Shown here one piece after another: positions 18,101 to 26,577 of a DNA stretch of 64,000 bases (position 1 is its first letter; the number at the start of each line of letters is the position of its first letter). The notes below the pieces were generated by a model. The model saw only the letters and a list, made by a program, of their open reading frames with translations. It did no database searches and had not been told where the DNA came from. This stretch comes from an uncultured Kiritimatiellota bacterium. Lineage in GTDB: Bacteria > Verrucomicrobiota > Kiritimatiellia > RFP12 > DVOR01. Both the position numbers and the translations under genes were made by a program. The stretch covers positions 1 to 64,000 of the forward strand of contig CALXSH010000004.1 in NCBI GenBank assembly GCA_944391065.1. The letters are read 5' to 3'.

Positions 18101-19598
18101 CTCCATTGAGGACTTTGCCCAGCTCATCTTCGATCTGCGCTGCACCAATCCGCATGCGCGTATCTCGACGAAGCTTGTCAGCGAGGCCGGCATTGGCACC
18201 ATCGCGGCCGGCGTGGCCAAGGCCCACAGCGACGTCATCCTCGTTTCGGGGTATGACGGCGGTACGGGCGCTTCGCCGCAGAGCTCAATCAAGCACGCCG
18301 GTCTGCCGTGGGAACTCGGCTTAGCTGAGGCCCATCAGGCGTTGCTGGTCAACCGTCTGCGCAACCGCGTCCGCCTGCAGGTCGACGGTCAGCTCAAGAC
18401 CGGCCGCGACGTCATGATCGGCGCGCTGCTCGGTGCGCAGGAGTTCGGCTTCGCCACGACGATTCTGGTAGCGCTGGGCTGCGGTATGCTGCGCAAGTGC
18501 AACGAGAACAATTGCCCCTTCGGCGTGGCCACGCAGGATCCCGAGTGCCGCAAGCACTTCCGCGGCCGCCCGGAGTACATCGTCAACTTCCTTCGCTTCG
18601 TCGCCGAGGAGGTGCGCGGGTATCTGGCCGAGCTCGGCCTGAAGAGCCTTGACGAGGCCGTCGGGCGCGCCGATCTGCTTGAATCCTCGCCGCGCGCGCG
18701 TCATTATCACGCCGACTTCTCGAAGATTCTCCATTACGATCCGGTGCTGGTCCGCGCCTGCAACCGCGAGGGAACGCCCCGGATTCTGCCGGAGCCCTAT
18801 GACGAGACCCATCTGCTGCCGAAGCTGGCCGACGCCGTCGCTGCCGGTACGCCGGCCAAGATGGAGCTGCCGATTGTCAGCACCGACCGCGTGGTCGGTA
18901 CCGGCCTCTCCGGTGAGATCGCCCGCCATTGGGGCGAAGCCGGTCTGCCGGACGGAACCTTCGACCTGACCTTCCATGGCGTGGCCGGGCAGAGTTTCGG
19001 CGCATTCCTGGCGCGTGGCGTCCGCCTGACGCTCGTCGGCGAGGCTAACGATACCGTCGGCAAGGGCCTGAGCGGCGGCACGGTCATCGTCCGTCCCGAA
19101 CCGGCGCTGGCCGATGAGGCCAACCGTCTCGACATCGTCGGCAACGTCGTCGGTTACGGCGGCACCTCCGGCAAGCTCTTCATCAACGGCCGCGCAGGCG
19201 AGCGCTTCTGCATCCGCAATTCCGGCATCACGGCAGTCGTCGAAGGGGTGGGTGACCATGGCTGCGAATACATGACCGGTGGCCGCGTCGTCATCCTCGG
19301 CCCGGCGGGCATCAACTTCGCCGCCGGCATGACGGGCGGTCTTGCCTACGTCTATGACGCCGACGGCTCCTTCGACCTGCGCTGCAACCTCGATACCGTC
19401 GACCTCGAGCCGGTCGCGGCCGGCAGCGAGGCCGAGGCCGAACTGACGGGCCTGATGCGCGAGCATATCGAAGCCACAGGGTCTCATTTCGCCACCTACC
19501 TGTTGGAGCACTGGGATGCCGAGCGCGCGGCCTTCGTCCGCGTCGTCCCTGTCGAGTACCGTAAATTTCTTGCTGCCGCGAAAGGAGGACAGCACTGA
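15162..19598 (+). CDS. gltB: Glutamate synthase, large (alpha) subunit
   Basis: A 1478-residue GOGAT large subunit. It hydrolyses glutamine and combines the ammonia with 2-oxoglutarate, using electrons from GltD, to form two glutamates. The N-terminal nucleophile is C31 in EHDACGIGF, after a 30-residue propeptide that is normally cleaved off. The FMN/2-oxoglutarate synthase domain is in the second half, with GEGGQLPGFK and the 3Fe-4S cysteines in CGMLRKCNENNCPFG. The GXGXG beta-helix domain is C-terminal. I start at the ATG at 15162, six bases after AAAGGAG; an in-frame ATG at 15036 would add a poorly conserved extension overlapping the promoter. Its stop overlaps gltD by one base. Confidence 0.95.
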   Translation: MDHRQRESSPKPFFSQPDVGLYSFGNEHDACGIGFVADLNNKADHSIVTRALTVLEKLTHRGSAGNDVKTGDGAGILTSLPDAFFRAVVGTELPARGRYGVAMLFGAKGKERLIDRLVKAEGCTPILWRAVPTDDSTLGVTAKKSCPSIHQLFIAAPETMEQDAFERKLYVIRRQIEKNVDACYPCSCSSRSIVYKGLLLASQIGAFYLDLQDERYVSPLALVHQRYSTNTLPAWHLAQPFRMLAHNGEINTLRGNLNHIRAAEPSLKSVLLGDDLQKILPVTRPDQSDSACLDNVFELLCASGRTMTHSMVMMIPQAWGQKYHLGQDVRGFLDYHSALMPPWDGPAAVAFSDGVNIGAILDRNGLRPARYKLTKDNLFVLASETGVLPIPAEDTKLSGRLAPGSVIFCDLENHRLLFDNEVKSTLARQAPYRRWVNEKRISVQGFFDSVAAAAVPDDLHRRQRLFGYTKEDVETLIAPMASTGGEATGAMGNDAALAFLSAKPQSLFAYFKQRFAQVTNPPIDSIREALVMSLMTFIGNRGNILEEGPEHAAIIKLPSPVLTAEDVCRLSGATIRTGFTGGEAGLRKALRRISSEAVSHVRVGQTILVLSDRDLGVGELPIPALLALSAVNRALTEAGLRPSAGLIVQSGEVRETMHVALLLGYGATAVSPYLAFETVSDLCRSGLVALDPAKASDNFINAIDKGLLKIMSKMGISTLRSYRGAQIFEALGLNESFVEEWFPGTPSRVGGIGLREIAANVARMAEEGANDRRTTLPPGGAYRWRHDGEKHLWTPDTIALFRQASWQNDAAAYAQYARLINEQSDGPCTLRSLLKFKKAKKPLPLSKVEPVESILKHFVSGAMSLGSLSPEAHEAIAIAMNAIGGMSNSGEGGEDPDRATPGPNGENRSSAIRQVASGRFGVTISYLAGGREIQIKMAQGAKPGEGGQLPGFKVDEFVAKVRHAVPGISLISPPPHHDIYSIEDFAQLIFDLRCTNPHARISTKLVSEAGIGTIAAGVAKAHSDVILVSGYDGGTGASPQSSIKHAGLPWELGLAEAHQALLVNRLRNRVRLQVDGQLKTGRDVMIGALLGAQEFGFATTILVALGCGMLRKCNENNCPFGVATQDPECRKHFRGRPEYIVNFLRFVAEEVRGYLAELGLKSLDEAVGRADLLESSPRARHYHADFSKILHYDPVLVRACNREGTPRILPEPYDETHLLPKLADAVAAGTPAKMELPIVSTDRVVGTGLSGEIARHWGEAGLPDGTFDLTFHGVAGQSFGAFLARGVRLTLVGEANDTVGKGLSGGTVIVRPEPALADEANRLDIVGNVVGYGGTSGKLFINGRAGERFCIRNSGITAVVEGVGDHGCEYMTGGRVVILGPAGINFAAGMTGGLAYVYDADGSFDLRCNLDTVDLEPVAAGSEAEAELTGLMREHIEATGSHFATYLLEHWDAERAAFVRVVPVEYRKFLAAAKGGQH

Positions 19599-20971
19599 TG
19601 GCTAAGCTCTTTGCCGAAATTTCGCGCGCCGAGGCGCCGTACCGTCCCGTCAAGGTCCGCCGCAACGACTATGATGAGGTTGAGGCACCGATGACCCGTG
19701 AGCAGCTCGTGCCGCAGGCGCGCCGCTGTCTCAACTGCGGTGTCCCCTTCTGCCACGGCACCGGGTGCCCGCTGCACAACCGCATCCCCGACTTCAATAC
19801 GGCCGTCGCCACGGGACGTATGCAGGAAGCCTGGGAAATCCTCAGCGAGACCAGCGCCTTCCCCGAATTCACCTCGCGCGTCTGTCCCGCGCTCTGCGAA
19901 GGCAGCTGCACGCTGGGCGGCGCGGAGTTCGATTCCGTCACCATCCGTCAGATCGAGAAGCTGATTGTCGAGACGGCCTACGCGAACGGTTGGGTCAAGC
20001 CCCTGCCGCCCGTACCCGAAGAGGCTCCGCACGTGGCCGTCATCGGCAGCGGTCCTGCCGGTCTGGCGGCCGCCCACACGCTGACAGCGGTCGGTTTCCA
20101 CGTGACGGTCTACGAAGCCGGCCACGAACCCGGCGGTCTCCTCCGCTACGGCATTCCCCATTTCAAACTCGACAAGCGTGTCATTGACCGCCGTCTGGCT
20201 CTGCTGAAACAGGCCGGCGTGCGCTTTGTCTGCGACGCAAAGATCGGTGAGGCCATCAGCGGCGCCTATCTGGCGGCCCGCTATGCCGGTGTCGTCGTGG
20301 CCTGCGGCACGCCCGTGGCCCGCGACCTGCGCATTCCCGGCCGCGAGTCCTGCGGCGTGCACTTCGCCCTCGAGTTTCTGCAGGGGCAGAACCGCGTCTG
20401 CTCCGGTGAGGCCGTCGTGAATCCCGTCGACGTCAAGGGCCGTCGCGTCCTGATCATCGGCGGCGGCGATACCGGCAGCGACTGCGCCGGTACGGCCATC
20501 CGCAACGGCGCCACCTCCGTGATGCAGATCGAAATCATGCCTGAGCCGCCCGAGAAGCGCAGCGAATCGACGCTCTGGCCGAAGTGGCCCTACCTCCTGC
20601 GGACCTCCTCCTCCCAGAAGGAAGGCATGGCCCGCCGCTGGGCGCTCGCCTCCGACCGCTTCGAGGTTAAGGGGGACCGTGTGACCGGCGTCCGCGTCCG
20701 CCAGGTGAAGTGGTCCTTCAACCCTTGGGGCAAGCCGCTCTCCTTTGAGCCGATACCGGACACCGAGGAACTCATCCGCGCCGATGTCGTGTTGATCGCC
20801 ATGGGCTTCATCCGTCAGGACCGCGCCGCCACGCTCGCCTCCCTGGGACTGCCCGACACCGACCGCGTCCTGGTCGTCGGCGATGCCGCCAACGGGCCCT
20901 CCCTCGTGGTCCGTGCGTTGGCCGACGCCAAGAACCGTACGGCCGCTTGGGCCGCCATGCTCAAGGCCTGA
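19598..20971 (+). CDS. gltD: Glutamate synthase, small (beta) subunit
   Basis: A 457-residue NAD(P)H-dependent flavoprotein that feeds electrons to GltB. The N-terminal domain has two cysteine clusters for 4Fe-4S centres (RRCLNCGVPFCHGTGCP and a later CPALCEGSC). An FAD-binding GSGPAGLAAA motif follows, then a second Rossmann motif GGGDTGSDC for NAD(P)H. Its ATG overlaps the gltB stop (TGATG) and is preceded by AAAGGAGG. A strong hairpin terminator follows at 20995. Confidence 0.95.
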   Translation: MAKLFAEISRAEAPYRPVKVRRNDYDEVEAPMTREQLVPQARRCLNCGVPFCHGTGCPLHNRIPDFNTAVATGRMQEAWEILSETSAFPEFTSRVCPALCEGSCTLGGAEFDSVTIRQIEKLIVETAYANGWVKPLPPVPEEAPHVAVIGSGPAGLAAAHTLTAVGFHVTVYEAGHEPGGLLRYGIPHFKLDKRVIDRRLALLKQAGVRFVCDAKIGEAISGAYLAARYAGVVVACGTPVARDLRIPGRESCGVHFALEFLQGQNRVCSGEAVVNPVDVKGRRVLIIGGGDTGSDCAGTAIRNGATSVMQIEIMPEPPEKRSESTLWPKWPYLLRTSSSQKEGMARRWALASDRFEVKGDRVTGVRVRQVKWSFNPWGKPLSFEPIPDTEELIRADVVLIAMGFIRQDRAATLASLGLPDTDRVLVVGDAANGPSLVVRALADAKNRTAAWAAMLKA

Positions 20972-20994
20972 GTCCAAACCGTCGGTCCCTGAAA

Positions 20995-21032
20995 CAAAAA
21001 AGCCCGCGCCGGAAAACGGCGCGGGCTTTTTC
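20995..21032. terminator. Terminator after gltD
   Basis: A perfect 10-bp stem, AGCCCGCGCC with GGCGCGGGCT, with a 7-base loop. An A-run precedes it and a T-run follows, so it is an intrinsic terminator that could work in both directions. Confidence 0.9.
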
Positions 21033-21082
21033 GATGACACGGTGGGCGCATCGTGCGTGGGACGGACCGCCGGATAACAAAG

Positions 21083-21108
21083 AAGGCCTGTCCTTGCGGA
21101 CAGGCCTT
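21083..21108 (-). terminator. Terminator of tRNA-His
   Basis: A perfect 11-bp stem, AAGGCCTGTCC with GGACAGGCCTT, around a TTGC loop. On the minus strand it begins 6 bases after the CCA end of tRNA-His and is followed by the T-rich CTTTGTTATC. Confidence 0.8.
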
Positions 21109-21113
21109 GAAGT

Positions 21114-21190
21114 TGGGGCGAAAGACGGGGCACGATCCCGCGACAACCAGATCCACAATCTGGGGCTCTACCAACTGAGCTACTTTCGCC
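21114..21190 (-). tRNA. tRNA-His (GTG)
   Basis: A 77-base cloverleaf on the minus strand. The anticodon stem CCAGA/TCTGG encloses TTGTGGA with anticodon GTG. The extra G at position -1 opposite C73 is present, which is the hallmark of tRNA-His, and the CCA end is encoded. Confidence 0.95.
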
Positions 21191-21204
21191 AGCGAACGAG
21201 CGGA

Positions 21205-21234
21205 ATAGTATCAAAAGCCTTTCCTTGAACGCAA
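21205..21234 (-). promoter_or_regulatory. Promoter of tRNA-His
   Basis: On the minus strand TTGCGT (21234-21229), 18 bases, then TACTAT (21210-21205), 15 bases before the tRNA. The same TTGCGT with an 18-base spacer precedes the tRNA-Gly/Lys array. Confidence 0.5.
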
Positions 21235-21253
21235 GGATTTTCTTTGTTATTCT
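21225..21253 (+). promoter_or_regulatory. Promoter of the BatA-like gene
   Basis: TTGAAC (21225-21230), 17 bases, TATTCT (21248-21253). The -35 overlaps that of the divergent tRNA-His promoter by two bases. The predicted start near 21260 rules out the ATG at 21254 as the translation start and supports the GTG at 21296. Confidence 0.5.
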
Positions 21254-21295
21254 TTGCCTTCATCCGGCGGTTTGGTGCCGGAGAAAGGATTTTTC

Positions 21296-22330
21296 GTGTC
21301 TTTCGCTTTTCCCTGGGCCTTTCTGTTGCTGATTCCGCTGGCTGTGGCGGTCTGGCGTATGCTGCGCCGGAAACGGTCGCGCGGCGTGCTCTTCGCCGAT
21401 GCGACGGCACGGTTCGGCAACGTCGTGACGTGGCGCCATCGGGCGCTGCGGGTGCTTCCCTACGGCTTCCTGCTCGGCTGTCTGGCGCTGATCGTGGCGG
21501 CGGCGGGGCCGCGTTCCGAGCTGGCGCGCGAGGTGCGTGCCTCCGAGGCCTTGGCTGTGATGATGGCGGCGGACGTGTCTGGGTCGATGCGGGCTCTGGA
21601 TCTGAGTGAGGGCTCCCGCGAGGTGACCCGGCTGGACGCGGTGAAGGCGTGTTTCCGTGACTTTGTCGACCGTCGGCCGGAGGATTTGATAGGGTTGGTC
21701 ACGTTCGGCGGGTACGCCAGTGTCCGTTCGCCGCTGACGGCTGACCATCGGGCGCTGCTGCATACGCTCTCGGGCGTCAACCTACCCACCGAGGACGGGC
21801 TGGATGACCGCGGCCTGCCCGTTTCCGACGACGAACTGCTGACAGCCATCGGCGACGGTTTGGCGCTCGCCCTCCTGCGTCTTCAGGACGCCGAGCCGAA
21901 GACGAAGATTGTCATTCTTCTCTCCGACGGTGAAAGCAACGCGGGTGCCGTGACGCCGACGGAGGCGGCATCCGCCGCTAAGGCCGCCGGCGTACGCGTC
22001 TATACAATCGGCGTCGGCAAGACGGGACGGACGAAAGTCCGTGCCCGCGATTTCGCCGGACGGAGCGTCCTGGCCGATGTCTTCATGACGCTTGACGAGG
22101 AGACGCTGAAGGCCATCGCGAAGGAGACGGGCGGGCGCTATGCCAATGTTCGCTCGCAGGAGCAGCTTGAAGAGACGCTGCGACGCATCGGCGAACTCGA
22201 GACAACCCGCGTCGAGCGGGAGGTTTACACGCGCTACCGCGGGCAGAGTTTGCCGTGGGCGGTGGGCGGCGGCGCGCTGACGGCGCTTTCCGCGGCATTA
22301 ACGCTGATTCTGGTCAGAAGGCCTGTATGA
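21296..22330 (+). CDS. VWA-domain membrane protein, BatA-like
   Basis: A 344-residue protein with two N-terminal membrane segments, a von Willebrand A domain and a C-terminal membrane segment, as in BatA/BatB of aerotolerance operons. The metal-ion site begins DVSGSM, and DGESN supplies a later site residue. The N-terminal FAFPWAFLLLIPLAV is characteristic of BatA. I use the GTG at 21296, preceded by AGAAAGGA at 21282-21289. No MoxR-type ATPase gene is adjacent, which is unusual for a Bat locus. The stop overlaps the next gene (ATGA). Confidence 0.8.
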   Translation: MSFAFPWAFLLLIPLAVAVWRMLRRKRSRGVLFADATARFGNVVTWRHRALRVLPYGFLLGCLALIVAAAGPRSELAREVRASEALAVMMAADVSGSMRALDLSEGSREVTRLDAVKACFRDFVDRRPEDLIGLVTFGGYASVRSPLTADHRALLHTLSGVNLPTEDGLDDRGLPVSDDELLTAIGDGLALALLRLQDAEPKTKIVILLSDGESNAGAVTPTEAASAAKAAGVRVYTIGVGKTGRTKVRARDFAGRSVLADVFMTLDEETLKAIAKETGGRYANVRSQEQLEETLRRIGELETTRVEREVYTRYRGQSLPWAVGGGALTALSAALTLILVRRPV

Positions 22331-24042
22331 CGGAGACCGCAATCGGGCTGAGCGAACTCAGCCATGCCTTTGACACGATGCTCGGCGGGATCCCGCCGAA
22401 GACGCTGGAGGGGTTCGCCGAAAAGCGGAACCTGCTGTGCCAGGGCGGGTATCGTTCCGGCGGCAATCCGGCCCTGTTGCGGGCTTTGGTGGGCAACGCG
22501 CTGCGCGGCGGTCTGATGACCTACGACGCATCGTTGGCGGCCTTCCTGCGCGAACACGTGTCGGCCGTGCGGATGCTGACGATGCTGTCGCGCGAGGTGC
22601 TCGCCGACCGCCGATGTCAGTGGATGGGACTTTTCGGGAAGGCGTGTTTCATTTTGGCGCTCCTCTGCGACGCGCGTGAGGATGTGCGGACAGAGGCGAT
22701 GGCCTGGGCCGCCTCTTCGGGTGCCGAGCTGCCCGACAGCGAGACGGCGCAGGCGGCCCTGAGCCGCCTCTTCGGGCCGGCTTTCAAGAGCGGCGAGGCC
22801 GTTGCCTCCTCCCGTGACCGCGAGAAGATCGGGCAGCTGACCGAAGAGGTTCAGTCGCTGAAGAGCGAGCTTAAGACGGCCCGCCGCGAGCAAAGCGCCG
22901 CCGCGCGTAAAGAGGCCGCTGATCTGAAAGCCGAGCTGGCTACGGCCAAGTACAATGTCGACGAACGCAACCGGACCATCGTTCAGCTCGAGAGCCGTCT
23001 GGCCAAGGAGGAGGAGACGCGCGAGGCGAAGGCCCGCTTAGCGGCGGCCGCGGCTCAGGTGCGGCTCTTCCGGGGTTGGCTCGAGCCGGCCATCCGCGCC
23101 GAGGCGGCGCTGGCTGAGCCCGGGCCGGCGGATTTGCGCGAACGGGTCGAGGCGGCCTTGGACGCGCAGCTGAAGGCAGACCGGGCCGCGTCGGGTTCCG
23201 CCCGGCTGCGGGAACGCCTGGAGGGACTGACCGCGTTGGCGATCCGCGTGGATGAGACCCTGCGGACGGCTCTGGTACCACAGCGCTCGCTGAAGCTGGC
23301 CCGGTCCGAACTGGAAGCCGAAATCCGACGCTTGGAGACGGCCTTGGGGAAGAAGGAGCAGTCGCCCGCGGCGACACTCCTGGAGACGCGCATCCATGCG
23401 GCGCTCCGGGAGGAGGAGTATGAGGCGTTGGGTGAGGCCATTGCCCTCTTGGAGAGGCTTGCCCTCGTGACGGCCGATGAGGCCAAGGCCCTGCGCCGCC
23501 TGAGGGTGCGGCGGATGTCTGTGTGGGACGAGGCGCCGTTCGAGACCGACAAGAGTGCCGATCCCGACACGGCCTCCGCGGCCATCCTCCGCCGCAATCC
23601 CGAATTGGTCTCCGCGCTGCGCGGCGAGTCGGCACTCTTCCTTTTCCTGGATGGCCACAATATGCTCAACGGGCTTGGTCGCTACAAGCTCCGTCGCGGC
23701 GACGCCAAGACGCATGAGGACGCGCGGAAGATGCTGGAACGCGACATCCGCGTGCTGGTGGCACCCTTTCCGATGGTCTATGCCCACTTGGTCTGGGATG
23801 GGCCGACGATGAGCAGCTACAGCATTTCTGAGAATGTCGAGGGGCACTATTCCGGCGGCGAGGGCGAACACCGCGCCGATCGCTTCATCCTCGATCAGAT
23901 CCGCTATTACGGTTCGCGCGAGTCGGTGGCGATGGTGCTGGTCACCGACGATATGGGATTTGCCGGCGAGGCCCGGAGACTGGGCGCGAAGAGTTGTCGG
24001 CTGCATGATTTCGGAGCTTTTCTGAATGGCCCTGCACGCTGA
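22327..24042 (+). CDS. Coiled-coil protein with C-terminal NYN/PIN-type nuclease domain
   Basis: A 571-residue protein. The middle (about residues 180-450) is a long Ala/Glu/Arg-rich helical coil. The last ~140 residues form a YacP-like NYN domain: FLFLDGHNMLNG near its start, an acidic GGEGEHRADRFILDQI helix, and VLVTDDMGFAGEARRLGA near the end. These Asp residues resemble the PIN-fold metal site, so RNA cleavage is plausible. The N-terminal ~170 residues are helical and unrecognised. The ATG at 22327 overlaps the preceding stop (ATGA), so I prefer it to an upstream ATG. Confidence 0.7.
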   Translation: MTETAIGLSELSHAFDTMLGGIPPKTLEGFAEKRNLLCQGGYRSGGNPALLRALVGNALRGGLMTYDASLAAFLREHVSAVRMLTMLSREVLADRRCQWMGLFGKACFILALLCDAREDVRTEAMAWAASSGAELPDSETAQAALSRLFGPAFKSGEAVASSRDREKIGQLTEEVQSLKSELKTARREQSAAARKEAADLKAELATAKYNVDERNRTIVQLESRLAKEEETREAKARLAAAAAQVRLFRGWLEPAIRAEAALAEPGPADLRERVEAALDAQLKADRAASGSARLRERLEGLTALAIRVDETLRTALVPQRSLKLARSELEAEIRRLETALGKKEQSPAATLLETRIHAALREEEYEALGEAIALLERLALVTADEAKALRRLRVRRMSVWDEAPFETDKSADPDTASAAILRRNPELVSALRGESALFLFLDGHNMLNGLGRYKLRRGDAKTHEDARKMLERDIRVLVAPFPMVYAHLVWDGPTMSSYSISENVEGHYSGGEGEHRADRFILDQIRYYGSRESVAMVLVTDDMGFAGEARRLGAKSCRLHDFGAFLNGPAR

Positions 24043-24979
24043 ACCCCTGCCCCCGCAGTGGCAGGACTGGCGCTGGCAGCTGGCGCACGCGCGGACGGCC
24101 GCGGATTTCGGCGTGAAGGACCATCCGACCTTCCCGATGCGGGTAACGCCGTACTATGCCTCACTGGCCGATCTCTCCGATCCGGAGGATCCCATCCGGC
24201 TGCAGTTCATGGCCGATCCGCGCGAACTGATCGACGACGGTTACGGTCCTGATCCATTCGGCGAGCAGGGGGCGGCATCTTTGGCGCCGGGGATCCGGCA
24301 GCGCTTCGCCGACCGAATCTTGGCGATGATGAGTCTTGCCTGCTCTACCTATTGCCGCCACTGCACGCGCAAAGGGCTGCTGAGGGAGTGCCATACGGCA
24401 GACTTGGAGACTCTGGTGCGGTGTGTTGCCGAACGGCCCAAGGTCCGTGAGGTGCTGATTTCGGGCGGGGACCCTTTGATGAACAGCGACGCGGCGGTGC
24501 TGGCGTGGGTGGATCGGTTGGCGGGGGTGGAGCAGTTGGATGCCATCCGGCTCTGCACGCGTATGCCGGCGGTGCTGCCGATGCGTATCACCGAGGCGTT
24601 GGCCGACGGATTGGCTAAGTCAGGACGGGTCTGGGTGCAGACGCAGTTCAACCATCCCCGCGAACTGACGCCGGACGCGGTTACGGCCTGCGCGCGGTTG
24701 GTCTGCCGGGGGATTCCGGTTTCAAATCAGAGTGTCCTGCTGCACGGCGTCAATGATCGGCCGGAGGTCATGGCCGAGCTCTGCGCGAAACTGCAGCGGG
24801 CCCGGGTCAGGCCTTATTACATTTTCCGATGCGACCCAATCGCGGGCATCGCGCATTTCAGGACGCCGCCCGAAAAGGCGGCGGAGATCCGGGATTATCT
24901 GTTGGAGCATCTGGGGGGGCTGGCCTGTCCGCGCGTGGTGGCCGATCTGCCGGGAGCCCCCCATAAGCGTGACGTTTGA
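24026..24979 (+). CDS. Radical SAM aminomutase, KamA/EpmB family
   Basis: A 317-residue lysine 2,3-aminomutase-type enzyme. The 4Fe-4S motif is C106-x3-C110-x2-C113 in CSTYCRHCTRKG. ISGGDPL follows as the SAM-binding region. The PLP-binding lysine is probably K314 in GAPHKRDV, only three residues from the end, so the C-terminal part of long lysine aminomutases is missing, as in EpmB. EpmB makes beta-lysine for modifying elongation factor P; no efp or epmA is nearby. The ATG lies inside the preceding gene (17-base overlap). Confidence 0.82.
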   Translation: MALHAEPLPPQWQDWRWQLAHARTAADFGVKDHPTFPMRVTPYYASLADLSDPEDPIRLQFMADPRELIDDGYGPDPFGEQGAASLAPGIRQRFADRILAMMSLACSTYCRHCTRKGLLRECHTADLETLVRCVAERPKVREVLISGGDPLMNSDAAVLAWVDRLAGVEQLDAIRLCTRMPAVLPMRITEALADGLAKSGRVWVQTQFNHPRELTPDAVTACARLVCRGIPVSNQSVLLHGVNDRPEVMAELCAKLQRARVRPYYIFRCDPIAGIAHFRTPPEKAAEIRDYLLEHLGGLACPRVVADLPGAPHKRDV

Positions 24980-24996
24980 GAGGTCTCCGCCGACAA

Positions 24997-25701
24997 TCAC
25001 TCTTTGGGCAGGTGGAGTCTGGGATAGCGGAAACGCCAGCGGTCACGGTGGGGGACCGTTTTGGCTTCGGGCAGACGGAAGCGGAAGCGCATGGCGATCA
25101 TGCGCAGAAGCAGGGTGACGAGGGCTACAATCAGGAAGCGGCTGATGTAGGAGACATCGGGGAACCAGGTAATCAGACCGACGAAGATCAGACCGCCGAT
25201 GAGGGACGCCGTGGCGTAGAAATCGCTGCGCAGGACCGCCGGGATTCGCATGACGAAGAGGTCGCGCAGGACCCCGCCGCCGACCGCGGTGATGACGCCG
25301 CAGAGCGTGATGGCAACCCCGCCGCAGCCATGCTGAAGGGCTTTCTCGGCGCCGATGGCAGTGAAGACGCCAAGGCCGAGGGCGTCCAGAACGGGAATAA
25401 TGTTCCAGCGATCGTCCAGACGGGGCGCGAGGAAGAACATGGCCGCCCCGCAGAGCGCGCAGAGAATGATGTATCGGGAGTCCATGAAGGCCGCGACCGG
25501 CGTGGCGCCGATCAGGGCGTCACGGGTCATGCCACCGCCGACGCCGACGGCGCAGGCCAGAACCAGGATGCCCAGAAAGTCGAGCCGCGCGCGGAAGCCG
25601 CGCAGGGCACCGGTAATGGCAAAGACAGCCGTGCCGAAGAGGTCCAGCGACAGAATGACGGTGTGCTGGTGGGCCGTGAGGAAGTCCATGAGGATGCGCA
25701 T
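24997..25701 (-). CDS. UPF0126 / TRIC-type membrane protein
   Basis: A 234-residue protein with about seven transmembrane segments in two repeated halves. The glycine-rich VGGGMTRDALIG and VGGGVLRDLFV loops are the signature of the UPF0126 (YicG, bacterial TRIC-like) family. Relatives are thought to conduct monovalent cations or glycine; the substrate here is unknown. It is convergent with the aminomutase gene (18-bp gap). Confidence 0.85.
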   Translation of the reverse strand: MRILMDFLTAHQHTVILSLDLFGTAVFAITGALRGFRARLDFLGILVLACAVGVGGGMTRDALIGATPVAAFMDSRYIILCALCGAAMFFLAPRLDDRWNIIPVLDALGLGVFTAIGAEKALQHGCGGVAITLCGVITAVGGGVLRDLFVMRIPAVLRSDFYATASLIGGLIFVGLITWFPDVSYISRFLIVALVTLLLRMIAMRFRFRLPEAKTVPHRDRWRFRYPRLHLPKE

Positions 25702-25728
25702 AGCGTCTCTCCCATCGTTGTGTCGGAA

Positions 25729-26577
25729 TCAGGACCTGGGACATGCCAGACGCACCGCCTCGATGCGTGAAGCCATTCCCCGCAGAATGTTTTTGAGCAG
25801 ACGGTCAAGGACGCTGTTTTCGGTGTAGTCGGCAGGCGCGACGTAGGTGACGCGCTGCTGCCGCAGCAGGGCCTCGACGGCTTTCCGGGCCTTGCTCCGC
25901 GGAGCGTAGACGCCGATGGAGGTGCCGCCCTGCGAATTGATCATCTTCATGGCCGGCACGTCGGTGTGACCGTCTCCGAGGTAGACCATGTTGGCAAAGG
26001 GGACGGGTCGGTCCTCCATCGGCATATAGTTGTTGATGCATGCGTTGTCCCAAGCGTTCTCGATGCCCTTGTTGATACGGAAGAGGTATTGCGTCTTCGT
26101 CGTGTAATTGATGGCGATGGCCGGCCAGACGGGGACGTCATTGGCGTCGTAAATGAAGGACGAGGCATAGATATAGCGGAAGTGTCCGGCGATGGCGGAC
26201 CCCTCAATCATCTCTTTGGTGCCGGAAGAGATGACATAGTGATCGAGCTGCAATCCGAGCTCTTGGGCGAAGGCGTTGATGCGGTCGAAGTAGGTCTCCA
26301 CGCCGCTGAAGTAACGGACGTTGCGGCCATGGGCGGCCAGGTCCTCGCGGCGGAAGGGAATGCCGCGCTCCTTCGCTTTGGTAATCAGCAGATACATATA
26401 GGCCAGGATGGCGTCGGTCTCTTGGCTGCGGGCGAGCGCCTCCACCTCGTCCCAGAAGCGGCGACGGGCGATGCCGAGACGCGGCAGGAAGGAGTTTTCC
26501 TGGATGTTGCCCTTCGCCAGGGTGCCGTCAAAGTCGTAGACGAAGGCGACGCGTGTTTTGACCGGATGGGATTTCAT
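25729..26577 (-). CDS. HAD-superfamily hydrolase
   Basis: A 282-residue phosphatase-like protein. All HAD motifs are visible: DFDGTL near residue 15 with the nucleophile Asp, ISSGT as motif II, and LGDGHTD as motif IV. The cap insertion is about 100 residues. The substrate is not evident. Its ATG overlaps the dus stop (ATGA), so it is probably co-transcribed with dus; a TATGCT hexamer also sits 7 bases before this ATG, within the end of dus. Confidence 0.85.
   Translation of the reverse strand: MKSHPVKTRVAFVYDFDGTLAKGNIQENSFLPRLGIARRRFWDEVEALARSQETDAILAYMYLLITKAKERGIPFRREDLAAHGRNVRYFSGVETYFDRINAFAQELGLQLDHYVISSGTKEMIEGSAIAGHFRYIYASSFIYDANDVPVWPAIAINYTTKTQYLFRINKGIENAWDNACINNYMPMEDRPVPFANMVYLGDGHTDVPAMKMINSQGGTSIGVYAPRSKARKAVEALLRQQRVTYVAPADYTENSVLDRLLKNILRGMASRIEAVRLACPRS

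Noticed and set aside
18321-19595. Long minus-strand open frame inside gltB
   Set aside because: Antisense to a well-conserved gene; composition is typical of GC-rich antisense frames.
21254-21295. ATG at 21254 as the start of the BatA-like gene
   Set aside because: It overlaps the predicted -10 and the N-terminal extension is not signal-like; the GTG at 21296 has a ribosome binding site.
24026-24979. Calling the radical SAM gene epmB outright
   Set aside because: No efp or epmA is nearby and the family also includes lysine aminomutases, so only the family is named.
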